DNA of 64,000 bases, from NCBI GenBank assembly GCA_963765785.1, contig CAVXXW010000009.1, positions 1-64,000 on the forward strand. Reading direction: 5' to 3'. The translations under genes and the position numbers were made by a program. The number at the start of each line of letters is the position of its first letter. The first letter of the stretch is position 1. The stretch is from AC-32 sp963765785 (lineage in GTDB: Bacteria > Actinomycetota > Thermoleophilia > Gaiellales > Gaiellaceae). The notes beneath the pieces were generated by a model. The model was not told where the DNA came from. It made no database searches and was given only the letters and a program-made list of their open reading frames with translations. Positions 1-8,675 of this stretch are shown here, piece by piece.

Positions 1-493
1 CCTCGAGCGGCTGCGGCGAGGGCACGACGCGCCGCCAGCCGCGGCCCGCGTCGTGGGACGACCGGCCCTTCCAGCCGCGGTCACGCTCGAGTCCACGGGC
101 CTGCTCCTCGCTGGAAGAAGGGGCCCACCGGCTTCGTCGGCTCGGCAAACGCCGGGACCTCCTCCGACACCAGCACGTGTGTGAGCAGCAGGCGACCGGG
201 CGGCGGGCGATCGGCTCGAGCTCGCTCTCGATCAGCGCGCCGATCTCCGCCTGGGTCTGCGCGACCGCGAGGTAGAGCGGCAGCGGCGGTGCCTCGTCCG
301 CCGCGCGCTCCTGCCGGATGAGCGCGTTGCCGACCTGCGGGCCGTTCCCGTGCGTGACGACCAGCTCGCGCTCGTCCAGCAGAGGCCGGAGCGCCGCGCA
401 AGCCTCGCGCAGGTTGGCGCGCTGCTCGGCGGCCGTGCCGCGCTCGCCGGGCCGCATCAGCGCGTTCCCGCCGAGCGCGACGATTGTGGTCAA
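1..493 (-). CDS. arcC: Carbamate kinase, cut by the window edge, two frameshifts
   Basis: Carbamate kinase transfers phosphate between carbamoyl phosphate and ADP (the ATP-forming step of arginine-deiminase or purine catabolism). The amino-acid kinase signatures IVALGGNAL and THGNGPQVGN are clear from a TTG start whose TTGA overlaps the stop of the upstream gene (translational coupling). The conserved segment THVLVSEEVPAFAEPTKPVG continues in another frame after about position 190, and SEEQARGLERDRGW plus DAGRGWRRVVPSPQPLE in a third frame after about 115. Two single-base indels thus break an otherwise intact sequence; sequencing error is more likely than decay. The C-terminal half lies outside the window. 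Confidence 0.85.
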   Translation of the reverse strand, partial: MTTIVALGGNALMRPGERGTAAEQRANLREACAALRPLLDERELVVTHGNGPQVGNALIRQERAADEAPPLPLYLAVAQTQAEIGALIESELEPIARRPVACCSHTCWCRRRSRRLPSRRSRWAPSSSEEQARGLERDRGWKGRSSHDAGRGWRRVVPSPQPLE

Positions 494-1830
494 ACCAGCG
501 CTTTGTCGCCGATCAGGCCGTGCTCTTCCAGGACGTCGGCCAGCGTCGGCTCGCCGACCTCCTGGAGCTTGTACGTCACCCGCAAGGCGGGGACGTCGAA
601 GTCGATCAGCTTGCGCAGGTCGATCGGCGTGCCGATCAGGACGAGCTCGGCGCCGGAGGCTTCGATCGTGGCCTTCAGGTCGTCCATCTGCTGGCGCCCG
701 TAGCCCATCGCGGGCAGGAGTGTGCCGACGTTCGGGTAGTCCTCGAAGGTCTGCGCGATCGAGCCGACCGCCGCGGCCCGCGGGTCGATCAGGTCGGCCG
801 CGCCGTTCGCCTTCGCCGCGAGCACGGCGGCGCCGTAGGTCATCTCGCCGTGGGTCAGCGTCGGCCCGTCCTCGATCGCAAGCACGCGCTTGCCGGCGAT
901 CTCCGCCACGTCGCCCTCGACGTGGAAGGGCGATGCTGCGAGCACGATCTTCGCGCCGGGGTTGTGCGTGCGGATCGAGTCGAGCACGGCGTCGATGCCT
1001 TCCTGCGTCGCGCTGTCGACCTTGTTCACGACGCAGACGTCGGCCATGCGCAGGTTCGTCTCGCCCGGGTGGTAGCGCAGCTCGTGGCCGGCGCGGTGCG
1101 GGTCGACGACGACGATGTGGACGTTCGGCTTCACGAACGGCGTGTCGTTGTTGCCGCCGTCCCAGAGGATCACGTCCGCCTCCTGTTCAGCGCGGTCGAG
1201 GATGGCCGAGTAGTCGATCCCCGCGAAGACGAGGTTGCCCTCGGCGATGTGGGGCTCGTACTCCTCGCGCTCCTCGATCGTCGCGTCGGCCGCGTCGAGG
1301 TCCTCGTAGCGCTCGAAGCGCTGGACGGCCTGCTTCGTCAGGTCGCCATACGGCATCGGGTGCCGCAAAACGGCGACGCGCTTGCCCGACTCGCGCAGCA
1401 GCGCGGCGACGTGGCGCGTCGTTTGGCTCTTGCCGGAGCCGGTGCGGACGGCGCAGATCGCGACGGCCGGCTTCGACGAGGTGAGCATCGTCTCGCGCGG
1501 TGAGATCAACCGATACGAGGCGCCGGCGGCCAGCGCGCGCGAGCCGACGTGCATCACGTGCTCGTGCGTCACGTCCGAGTAGGCGAAGACGACCTCGTCG
1601 ACCTCGTGCTTCGCGATCAGCTCCTCGAGCTCGGCTTCCGGGCAGATCGGGATCCCGTCCCGGTAGAGCTCACCGGCCAGCTCGGGCGGGTAGACCCGTC
1701 CGGCGATGTCCGGGATCTGCGTCGCCGTGAAGGCGACCACCTCGTACTCCGCGCGGCCTCGGTAGACGAGGTTGAAGTTGTGAAAGTCGCGGCCGGCCGC
1801 GCCCGCGATCAGCACCCGTGTCCTGTTCAT
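490..1830 (-). CDS. cpgS: Cyclic 2,3-diphosphoglycerate synthetase family protein
   Basis: 446 residues. The family forms cyclic 2,3-diphosphoglycerate from 2,3-diphosphoglycerate with ATP; in methanogens the product is a thermoprotectant and phosphate store. Its bacterial role is poorly established. Visible are an N-terminal Rossmann-like segment (VLIAGAAGRDFHNFN, residues 7-20), a P-loop AVRTGSGKSQTT (about 127-138) and a GTPase-like NKVD further on. The start is ATG at 1830, 6 nt downstream of a TAAGCT box, so the mRNA is probably leaderless. It is translationally coupled to the carbamate kinase gene, suggesting a shared phosphate-metabolism role (inference). Family confident, reaction less so. 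Confidence 0.85.
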   Translation of the reverse strand: MNRTRVLIAGAAGRDFHNFNLVYRGRAEYEVVAFTATQIPDIAGRVYPPELAGELYRDGIPICPEAELEELIAKHEVDEVVFAYSDVTHEHVMHVGSRALAAGASYRLISPRETMLTSSKPAVAICAVRTGSGKSQTTRHVAALLRESGKRVAVLRHPMPYGDLTKQAVQRFERYEDLDAADATIEEREEYEPHIAEGNLVFAGIDYSAILDRAEQEADVILWDGGNNDTPFVKPNVHIVVVDPHRAGHELRYHPGETNLRMADVCVVNKVDSATQEGIDAVLDSIRTHNPGAKIVLAASPFHVEGDVAEIAGKRVLAIEDGPTLTHGEMTYGAAVLAAKANGAADLIDPRAAAVGSIAQTFEDYPNVGTLLPAMGYGRQQMDDLKATIEASGAELVLIGTPIDLRKLIDFDVPALRVTYKLQEVGEPTLADVLEEHGLIGDKALV

Positions 1831-1846
1831 GCATAGAGCTTATGCA
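1830..1846 (-). promoter_or_regulatory. cpgS leaderless promoter with palindrome
   Basis: TAAGCT (minus strand, 1842-1837) lies 6 nt before the cpgS ATG. It sits inside a perfect inverted repeat TGCATA-GAGCT-TATGCA (1830-1846) that could also serve as an operator. No separate regulator gene is adjacent. Confidence 0.5.
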
Positions 1847-1868
1847 GCTACACAGGACAGAGCGCGCG

Positions 1869-3344
1869 TTACGAGAGATGTTCGCGGACGCGGTCGCCGA
1901 CGGCGGACATCTGGATCTCCGCGCCGGTCACGTCCTTGAGCAGCTCGTCGGCCGTCGGCTGCTGGCCGAGCGACCAGAGCTCGCGCAGCAGCGACCCGCC
2001 TCGCGCTGGGCGAACCAGTCGTCCCGAAGCGCTCGCGCAGGTTGTCGCGCAGCTGGCACTCGAACGCCCACGAGCGCAGGTAGGCGGTCACGTAGAAGCC
2101 CGAGTCGATGTCGGCGAGGTAGTTCGCCTCGCTGATCTCGAACTTGAGCGCGTCGCCGAGGAGCTCCGAGTAGCGCTTCGGCATCCCGCTCAGGTCGTCG
2201 GCCGAGTGGAACTCGAGCTCGTAGAGGAGCTTCGCCGAGTAGCGCCGGACGAAGAAGAGCAGCCAGAGCATCCCCTCGGCCGCGTACTCGTCGGGGCGCG
2301 GGAAGTCGAGCTTGCGCGAGAGCCAGCCGGGCTCGTCGGTCAGGTGCTGCATCAGCATCGCCCAGCCCTCGGTGACCGCGGTGTCGCCGAGGCGCTTCTC
2401 CTCCATCGCCAGGTCGCGCGAGGTGTTGCCGAAGTGCTCGGCGTGGCCGGCCTCGTGGAAGAACGCGCGCCAGTCGTCGGCGCCGCCGATCGGCTGGATC
2501 ACGAGCATCACCTTGTCCGGCACCTCGATCGGCGAGCAGAACGCGCGCGGCGTCTTCTGCGGCCGCTGCTCGATGTCGAGCTTGATGTTCTCCTGGCTGT
2601 CGAGGTCGATCCCGAGGTCGGCCAGCGTCGCCCGCAGAGCCGGCACCATCTGCTCGCCCGGGAAGCCCTCGTCCCACTGCGGCGAGCGCAGCATGCGCTG
2701 GAGGTCCCAGCGCTGGAGGTCGTCGAGCGGAAGGCCGAGCAGCGCCCGCGAGGCGCGGTCGATGTGCTCCTCGTAGAGCTGCTCGGTGTCGGCGAGGAAC
2801 TCCTCGCACTGCGCGGCGAGCTCCTTCAGCCGGAAGCCGAAGCGCTCGTAGAGCTCGACGTAGGTCTGGACGCCGAGCGAGGGAAGCTCGCGCTGGACGA
2901 TCTCGACGCCGTCGAGGTAGACCGGGTTCAGGTGCTCCTCGGTCGCCTCCCACATCGCGCGGTCGAGCTGCTCGCGCCTCCCGCGGTCGGGCTCGTTGGC
3001 CATCTCCGGGCGGACCATCCGGTAGGGCATCGTCTCGCCGTCGACCGTCCACCTCGAGCTCGGCCTCGAGCTCTGCGAGCTTCTCCGCGTGCTCGCGCGT
3101 GAACTTGCCGAGGTAGCCCTCGCAGCCGAACTGCCAGAGCTCGCGCACGCGGCGGTCGCCGTCGACGTCCGCGCCGATCGTCTGCACGTTCTCGAGATCG
3201 GTGAGCGGCGTGCCGTTCGTAAATCTCCTCGAGCTCGAGCTTCTCCTTGTGGCCCGCGTAGTGGAGGTAGTACTCCTCGTCGAGCTCGGCGATGAAGCGG
3301 TCGGCCTCGGCGCTGTAGGACTCGATCTCCGGGGAACTCGGCAT
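1869..3344 (-). CDS. M3-like zinc metallopeptidase, broken by four frameshifts
   Basis: Reassembled across frames this is an oligopeptidase-like zincin of about 490 residues. The zinc site FHEAGHAEH (HExxH) and a downstream EGW typical of gluzincins sit in the main frame (about 2030-3030). The N-terminus MPSSPEIESYSAEADRF starts at ATG 3344 in a second frame. A middle part (TDLENVQTIGADVDG) follows a shift near 3222, and another shift near 3045 restores the main frame at ETMPYRMV. Two more shifts near 2027 and 2000 lead to DDWFAQREAG and then to a natural end AVGDRVREHLS with TAA at 1871-1869. Since every segment keeps a sensible protein sequence, I read this as one intact gene with consensus errors. 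The subfamily is not certain. Confidence 0.75.
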
Positions 3345-3350
3345 TGGCCG

Positions 3351-3357
3351 TAGGATA
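3351..3357. promoter_or_regulatory. Symmetric -10 element (TAGGATA) serving yjbQ and the peptidase gene
   Basis: Only 18 bp separate the two divergent start codons. On + TAGGAT ends 6 nt before the yjbQ GTG (3363). On - TATCCT ends 7 nt before the peptidase ATG (3344). Both boxes use the same heptamer, so bidirectional leaderless transcription is likely. Confidence 0.6.
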
Positions 3358-3362
3358 TCCCG

Positions 3363-3761
3363 GTGCGCGAGATCAGCCTTAGGACGGAGCGGAGGACGCA
3401 GCTGCTCGACATCACGGCGGAGGTGGAGGAGGCCTTGAACGGCGCCAACGGCGCAGCCGCGGCGCTCGTCTACGTGCCGCACACGACCGCGGGCGTGACG
3501 ATCAACGAGGACATCGATCCGGTGCTCGCGAACGACCTCGAACAGGCCATGGAGAAGATCGTCGAGGACGGCTGGAGCTGGGGGCACGACGACGCGGACG
3601 GCCCGAATGCGCCCTCGCACATGCGCGCGTCGCTGATGAGTCCCGAGGTGCTGGTGCCGCTGAACGAGGGCAAGCTCGCCCTCGGCCGCTACCAGGGGAT
3701 CTTCTTCTGCGAGTTCGACGGGCCGCGGGACCGCAAGGTCTACGTCACTGCGCTTAGCTGA
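3363..3761 (+). CDS. YjbQ family protein (secondary thiamine-phosphate synthase-like)
   Basis: 132 residues, the usual family length. The family signature YVPHTTAGVTINEDIDP (about 39-55) and the C-terminal run GRYQGIFFCEFDGPR are both present. The E. coli homologue has weak thiamine-phosphate synthase activity and the true role is unresolved. GTG start directly after a TAGGAT box. The next gene on the strand starts 45 bp later. Confidence 0.88.
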   Translation: MREISLRTERRTQLLDITAEVEEALNGANGAAAALVYVPHTTAGVTINEDIDPVLANDLEQAMEKIVEDGWSWGHDDADGPNAPSHMRASLMSPEVLVPLNEGKLALGRYQGIFFCEFDGPRDRKVYVTALS

Positions 3762-3806
3762 CGCGCAACCGGGCCTTCATCTGAACTAAACGTCCCCGGA
3801 TTACGT

Positions 3807-5207
3807 TTGGCCCGTGCCGGCCGACTGCCGCTTGCGCTCGCGCTCTCGGTCGCCGCGGCGGCAGGCCTTGCGTTCTTCGGGCACGACAAGGCGCCGCACG
3901 CCCGTGCCACCGAGGGGATCCACAAGATCCGCCACGTCGTCGTGATCATGCAGGAGAACCGCTCGTTCGACTCCTACTTCGGCACGTACCCGGGCGCCGA
4001 CGGACTGCCGCGGCACGACGGGGTCTTCACGGTCTGCGCGCCCGACCCGCGCACCGGGTGCCTGCGGCCGTTCCACGACACGAGCAACCGGAACAGCGGC
4101 GGCCCGCACGAGCACCTCGACGCGATCCGGGACGTCAACAGAGGGAAGATGAACGGCTTCGTCCGGGAGGCGCGCCGCGGGCTGACGCGGGGCTGCGGAG
4201 AAAACCCCGATGCGCCCCTGTGCTCGTTCGGGGCGGGGCGGCCCGACGTGATGGGCTACCACGACGAGGACGAGATCCCGAACTACTGGGCCTACGCGCG
4301 CAACTTCGTCCTGCAGGACCACATGTTCGAGTCGGTCAGCTCGTGGAGCCTCCCGCAGCACCTCTACACGGTGTCGGAGTGGTCGGCGCGCTGCCGCACC
4401 CCCACGACCCGTGAGCTGCGGGACCGCGATCGAGAACCCGCTCGCGCCGCCGCACGAGCCGCAGAACCCCACCGATCGGACGCCCCACTACCAGTGGACC
4501 GACCTGACTTACCTGCTGCACAAGGCCCACGTCTCCTGGCGCTACTTCGTCTTCGCCGGCGCCCAGCCCGACTGCGCCGACAGCGGGATGGTCTGCAAGC
4601 GCAGTGGCAGAACGCGAACACGCCCGGCATCTGGAACCCGTTGCCGTGGTTCAGCACCGTCCACCGATCACCAGCTCGGCAACATCGCCCCGATGCGGCA
4701 GTTCTTCAGGCGGCAAGGGCCGGGACGCTGCCGGCAGTGTCGTGGCTCACTCCGAGCAACCGGGTCAGCGAGCATCCGCCGGCGCTCGTCACCCGCGGCC
4801 AGGCCTACGTGACGAGCGCGATCAACGCGATCATGAGCGGCCCGGACTGGGGCTCGACCGCGATCTTCCTCGGCTGGGACGACTGGGGCGGCTTCTACGA
4901 CCACGTCATGCCGCCGAAAGTCGACGGCATGGGCTTCGGCCTCCGCGTACCGTCGCTGATCATCTCGCCGTACGCAAAGCGCGGCTACATCGACCACCAG
5001 GTCGCCAGCCTCGACGCGTACACGAAGTTCATCGAGGACGACTTCCTCGGCGGCCAGCGGATCGACCCGCGCACGGACGGCCGGCCCGACTCGCGTCCCG
5101 ACGTGCGCGAGGTGATGCCGCAGGTGGGCGACTTGACGCGCGACTTCGACTTCAGCCAGCCGCCGCGCCCGCCCATGCTCCTCCCCGAGCACCCCGGCTT
5201 CTCGTAG
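3807..5207 (+). CDS. Secreted phosphoesterase (phospholipase C / acid phosphatase family), frameshifted in the middle
   Basis: About 466 residues. An N-terminal signal segment (LPLALALSVAAAAGLAFFG) precedes the family motif VVVIMQENRSFDSYFGTYPG (about 47-66). The C-terminal half has FLGWDDWGGFYDHVMPP and VPSLIISPYAKRG, both hallmarks of the alkaline-phosphatase-fold phosphoesterases that cleave phospholipids or phosphomonoesters outside the cell. Between about 4408 and 4710 the reading frame shifts four times (CGTAIENPLAPP, then NANTPGIWNPLPWF, then QLGNIAPMRQFF, then back to ARAGTLPAVSWLTP). Each piece is conserved-looking, so I infer consensus errors. TTG start; no alternative ATG/GTG fits the signal peptide. 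Confidence 0.8.
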   Translation: MARAGRLPLALALSVAAAAGLAFFGHDKAPHARATEGIHKIRHVVVIMQENRSFDSYFGTYPGADGLPRHDGVFTVCAPDPRTGCLRPFHDTSNRNSGGPHEHLDAIRDVNRGKMNGFVREARRGLTRGCGENPDAPLCSFGAGRPDVMGYHDEDEIPNYWAYARNFVLQDHMFESVSSWSLPQHLYTVSEWSARCRTPTTRELRDRDREPARAAARAAEPHRSDAPLPVDRPDLPAAQGPRLLALLRLRRRPARLRRQRDGLQAQWQNANTPGIWNPLPWFSTVHRSPARQHRPDAAVLQAARAGTLPAVSWLTPSNRVSEHPPALVTRGQAYVTSAINAIMSGPDWGSTAIFLGWDDWGGFYDHVMPPKVDGMGFGLRVPSLIISPYAKRGYIDHQVASLDAYTKFIEDDFLGGQRIDPRTDGRPDSRPDVREVMPQVGDLTRDFDFSQPPRPPMLLPEHPGFS

Positions 5208-5220
5208 CCTGGGCGGCCTG

Positions 5221-6585
5221 ATGGCCGCGCCCGTCGCCAGGGACCAGGAGCTCGAGCTCTCGATCGACTCGCTCGCCTACGGCGGGAACGGCGTCGCGCG
5301 CCTGAACGGCTTCGTCGTCTTCGTCCGACGCGGCCTGCCCGGCGATCGCGTGCGCGCTCGCGTGACCAAGGTGAAACGCAACCACGCCGAGGCGCTGGCG
5401 GTCGAGGTGCTCGAGCCGAGCGGCCTGCGCGTCGACGCGCCGTGCGAGCACTACCCGGCCTGCGGCGGCTGTCGGTTCCAGGACCTCGCCTACGAGTCGC
5501 AGGTCGCGGCCAAGGAGGAGCAGGTCGCCGACGCGCTGCGCCGGCTCGGCGGCGTCGGGGAGCCGCCGCTTGAGCCGATCGTCCCGGCCGAGGAGGTCTT
5601 CCACTACCGCAACAAGCTCGAGTACTCCTTCACGCAAACGCCGTCGGGGCCGGCGCTCGGCTTCCACAGGGCCGGCCGCTGGGACGAGGTGCTCGAGGTC
5701 GAACGGTGCTGGCTGACGACCGACCTCGGCAACGCGGTGCGGAACGCCGTCCGCGACTGGGCCCGCGCGGAGCGGTTGGAGGCGTATGACCAGGGCGAGC
5801 ACACCGGGTACCTGCGCCATCTCGTCCTGCGCGAGGCCCGGAACACCGGCCAGCTGCTCGTCCAGCTCGTGACCGCGCCGGGCGAGCGGTTCGACCGCGA
5901 CGAGTTCGTCGAGGTGCTGCGGCGCTTCCCGGAGGTGCGCTCGATCCACTGGGCCGAGAACGAGTCGCAGGCCGAGGTGACGAACCTGCCGACGACGCTG
6001 CTCTGGGGCGACGAAGCGATCGAGGAGGAGCTCTGCGGCCTCCGGTTCCGCGTGCGGCCGAACGCGTTCCTGCAGACGAACACGCGCATGGCCGAACGGC
6101 TGTACGAGCTCGCGCGCGAGTACGCGGCGCTGACCGGCCATGAGACGGTCTACGACCTCTACTGCGGGATCGGGACGATCGGCCTGACGCTGGCGTCGCA
6201 GGCGCTGACGGTGTGGGGGGTGGAGGTCTCGGAGGAGTCGGTCGCGTGCGCGCTCGAGAACGCGGACCTGAACGGGATCACGAACGCGGCGTTCTTCGCG
6301 GGCGAGGTGGGCGCGTCGCTCGAGGAGCTCGCCGATCGCGCTGGCTCGCCGGACGTGGCCGTCGTCGACCCGCCGCGCGCAGGGCTCTCGGGAAAGGCGC
6401 TGCGCCGGCTCGCGCGGCTGGAGGCCTCGCGGATCGTCTACGTCTCGTGCAACCCGACCACGCTGGCGGCGAACGTGAAGGAGCTCGAGCGCGATTGGGG
6501 CTACCGGCTCGAGCGTGTGCGGCCGGTGGACATGTTCCCGCACACGCCGCACGTCGAGTCGGTCGCGCTGCTCACTCGCGGCTGA
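5221..6585 (+). CDS. rlmD: 23S rRNA (uracil-5-)-methyltransferase, RlmD/TrmA family
   Basis: 454 residues. An N-terminal TRAM-like domain is followed by the iron-sulfur cysteines CEHYPACGGC (about 76-85). The class I SAM motif YDLYCGIGTIGLTLA and the end DPPRAGLSGKA...VYVSCNPTTLAAN contain the catalytic cysteine (SCNPTT). The reaction is SAM-dependent 5-methylation of a uracil in rRNA or tRNA. The exact target (U1939, U747 or tRNA U54) cannot be told from sequence alone. ATG at 5221 follows the previous stop by 13 bp. The 3' end overlaps the convergent MarR gene by 14 bp. Confidence 0.88.
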   Translation: MAAPVARDQELELSIDSLAYGGNGVARLNGFVVFVRRGLPGDRVRARVTKVKRNHAEALAVEVLEPSGLRVDAPCEHYPACGGCRFQDLAYESQVAAKEEQVADALRRLGGVGEPPLEPIVPAEEVFHYRNKLEYSFTQTPSGPALGFHRAGRWDEVLEVERCWLTTDLGNAVRNAVRDWARAERLEAYDQGEHTGYLRHLVLREARNTGQLLVQLVTAPGERFDRDEFVEVLRRFPEVRSIHWAENESQAEVTNLPTTLLWGDEAIEEELCGLRFRVRPNAFLQTNTRMAERLYELAREYAALTGHETVYDLYCGIGTIGLTLASQALTVWGVEVSEESVACALENADLNGITNAAFFAGEVGASLEELADRAGSPDVAVVDPPRAGLSGKALRRLARLEASRIVYVSCNPTTLAANVKELERDWGYRLERVRPVDMFPHTPHVESVALLTRG

Positions 6586-7021
6586 GCTCGGTCTCGATCG
6601 CCTCGCGCAGCTCGCCGAGTCCGCCGCGGAGCCCCGAGACCTGCGCGTCGCCGAGCCGCTGTTCGACCGCCAGCGCGAGCGCGCGGAACCGCGGACGCGC
6701 CTTGTCGAGCAGCTGCTGGCCGTCCTTCGACAGCTCGACGAGGTACGAGCGCCGGTCGTCGGGGTTGGGCGTCCGCTCAGCGTGCGCGCGCTTCTCCAGC
6801 CGCCGTACGCGGAAGAGCACCGTCGAGAGCGGCATCTCGAGCCGGGCCGCCAGCGCCGTCGGGGTCCACGGTCCCTCGGCGCCGATGATCACGTAGAACG
6901 GATAGTCCTCCGGAGGCAGCTCGAGGCCGTCCAACGCAGTCGCGATCAGCCGCTCCCGCACCTGGTTGGTGCGGAAGAGGTCGAGCAGGATCGTCTCTGA
7001 ATCGTCGCCCGCCACTAGCAC
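6572..7021 (-). CDS. MarR-family transcriptional regulator
   Basis: 149 residues from GTG 7021 (GTG 7015 is also possible). The winged-helix core reads WTPTALAARLEMPLSTVLFR followed by RRLEKRAHAERTPNPDDRRS, the wing with the conserved DxR. It probably represses itself and the divergent beta-propeller gene. Both promoters lie in the 27-bp gap, which also holds two TTGTGGTAA repeats. The ligand is unknown. Confidence 0.8.
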   Translation of the reverse strand: MLVAGDDSETILLDLFRTNQVRERLIATALDGLELPPEDYPFYVIIGAEGPWTPTALAARLEMPLSTVLFRVRRLEKRAHAERTPNPDDRRSYLVELSKDGQQLLDKARPRFRALALAVEQRLGDAQVSGLRGGLGELREAIETELSRE

Positions 7022-7055
7022 AACCTTGTGGTAATGTAGCGCAATATTGTGGTAA
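7019..7055. promoter_or_regulatory. Bidirectional promoter with MarR-type operator repeats
   Basis: TTGTGGTAA occurs at 7026-7034 and 7047-7055, exactly 21 bp apart (two helical turns). CACAA-CC-TTGTG is a palindrome at 7019-7030. Between the repeats lies TAATGTA (7032-7038), readable as TAATGT on + and TACATT on -, each 11 nt from a GTG (7049 and 7021). A regulator on the repeats would block both start sites. Confidence 0.6.
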
Positions 7056-7948
7056 GTCCACTTCGCGGCGGGGTCGTCATCATCGCGGTCGCAGCAGTAT
7101 GCGGCGTCGCAAGCGGTGCTTCTGCTCCCGAGAAGCTGCACGTCGGGCTGTCCGCTTCCTTTGCCCTCTCTGGAGGCGGTTCGGTCTGGGTGACCGATCA
7201 CACCGGCAACCAGGTCGTCCGCGTCGACCCCGCCGCGGGTCGCGTCGTCAAACGCATCAAGGTCGGCGGCTACCCGTTCGGCCTCGCGTACGGCGCGGGG
7301 AGCCTCTGGGTCGGCTCGCGCCACGGGGACGTCGTCACGCGGCTCGACCCGGCGACGGGCAAGCGCAAGGCCCGCATCGCCGTCGGCAGCGCGCCCTACG
7401 CGCTCGCGTACGGCGGCGGCTCCGTCTGGGTGACGAACGAGAACTCGGGCACGGTCAGCCGGATCGGCCCCAAGCGCAACAAGTTGATCAAGACGATCCG
7501 CGTCGGCGGAGGCCCGAACGGGATCGCGGTCGCCTTCGGCAAGGTCTGGGTCGCCGACTACGGCCGCGGCCGCCTGATCAGCGTCAATGCCGCGCGCAAC
7601 CGCGTCGAGAAGACGATCCGGATCCCGACCGCTGACTGGATCACTCCCGCCGCGGGCTCGCTCTGGGTCTCGAGCGAGACCGGCTTCGTCTACCGCGTCG
7701 AACCGGCGACGATGAAGGTGCTCGCGAAGGTCGCGGTCGGGCAGAACCCGCTTGCGAGCGCCGTCTCCCGCAACCAGCTCTGGGTGCCGAACATCGACTC
7801 CGGCACCGTCTCCGTGATCGACCTCGCGTCCGCCACGGTCACGGCCACCGAGCCGATCGGGCCGCAACCGATCGCCGCCGCCGTCGGCGCCGGCTCCGCG
7901 TGGGTCACTTCGGAGCTGGACGGCGATCTCTGGCGCTTCCCCCTCTAG
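7049..7948 (+). CDS. Exported YncE/Vgb-like beta-propeller protein
   Basis: 299 residues. The N-terminus is a signal-like VVIIAVAAVCGVASGASA. Then come about six repeats of the type GGGSVWVTDHTGNQVVRVDP, VAVGSAPYALAYG and GGSVWVTNENSGTVSRIGP, each ~40 residues, as in 40-residue YVTN or virginiamycin-B-lyase-like propellers. The lyase active-site residues cannot be assigned, so a binding or scaffold role is as likely as an enzyme. It is divergent from, and probably controlled by, the MarR gene. The 3' end overlaps the convergent membrane-protein gene by 44 bp. Confidence 0.75.
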   Translation: MVSPLRGGVVIIAVAAVCGVASGASAPEKLHVGLSASFALSGGGSVWVTDHTGNQVVRVDPAAGRVVKRIKVGGYPFGLAYGAGSLWVGSRHGDVVTRLDPATGKRKARIAVGSAPYALAYGGGSVWVTNENSGTVSRIGPKRNKLIKTIRVGGGPNGIAVAFGKVWVADYGRGRLISVNAARNRVEKTIRIPTADWITPAAGSLWVSSETGFVYRVEPATMKVLAKVAVGQNPLASAVSRNQLWVPNIDSGTVSVIDLASATVTATEPIGPQPIAAAVGAGSAWVTSELDGDLWRFPL

Positions 7949-8675
7949 CCAGCGCGCGCCGCACTTCGCGCCACAGCAGGTCGGCGTTCGGCAGCAGGAA
8001 GCCGACCGAGAGCAGCGGGAGCGCCGGTAGCCCGCCGACCTCCAGCCAGGTCGCGAGCGCCATCGTGCCGCCGAGCGACGCCGTGAGGCACACCCAGGTC
8101 CAGCCGGTGCGCAGCTCCCAGCGGGCCGCGGCACCGAGGAAGAGCGCGTAGAACAGCAGGTCGGGCAGCCCCAGACGGGCCGCGTCGTTCGAGCCGGGCA
8201 CGGGGAACGCGAAGGAGAGTGCGTCGAAGACCTGCGGCTTCTTGTTCACGATCGTGTTCGTCGGCCCGCGCCAGACCGAGTACGAGTCGACGAAGGGGAC
8301 GATGACCGCGACCAGCACGACCCAGCTCAGCTCCTCGAAGAAACGGAGGAAGCACCAGGCGGCGAAGGTCATCGCGCCGAGCTTCGCGAAGTTCGCCACG
8401 GGCTCGGCGCCTGCCAGCTGGAGCGCGACCGCCGCGACGCCGAACCCGAGCGCGACGCCGAACAGGTACCGGATCGGCAGGCTCCAGGCCGGGAGCACGA
8501 GCCAGACGAGCCCGAAGACCGCCGGGATCAGCACGAAGCAGAGCCAAGCGAGACTCCCCCAGAGCGAGAGGGAGAACCACGACTCGTGCGTCGCGTAGTA
8601 GACGCCGAGCGCGACCGAGAGCGCGACGAACGCCGCTATGCGCTTCGGGCTCAGTACGGCGGTAGCTCCGCCCAC
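7905..8675 (-). CDS. Multi-pass membrane protein, unknown function
   Basis: 256 residues from GTG 8675. A CTG overlapping the stop of the upstream gene (CTGA at 8654-8651) would start at LSPKRIAAF instead. About seven hydrophobic helices are visible (FVALSVALGVYYA, WGSLAWLCFVLIPAVFGLV, YLFGVALGFGVAAVAL, WVVLVAVIVPFVDSYSVW, and others). No family motif recognised. Probably co-transcribed with the UDG-like gene. Confidence 0.6.
   Translation of the reverse strand: MGGATAVLSPKRIAAFVALSVALGVYYATHESWFSLSLWGSLAWLCFVLIPAVFGLVWLVLPAWSLPIRYLFGVALGFGVAAVALQLAGAEPVANFAKLGAMTFAAWCFLRFFEELSWVVLVAVIVPFVDSYSVWRGPTNTIVNKKPQVFDALSFAFPVPGSNDAARLGLPDLLFYALFLGAAARWELRTGWTWVCLTASLGGTMALATWLEVGGLPALPLLSVGFLLPNADLLWREVRRALARGGSARDRRPAPK

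Noticed and set aside
318..1503. Long plus-strand open frames opposite cpgS
   Set aside because: Arg/Ser/Pro-rich translations without motifs, exactly antisense to a clear cpgS; a by-product of high GC.
6572..8134. A 520-codon minus-strand frame suggesting a MarR fusion
   Set aside because: Its first two thirds are antisense to the beta-propeller gene and low-complexity; only the part from 7021 is MarR.
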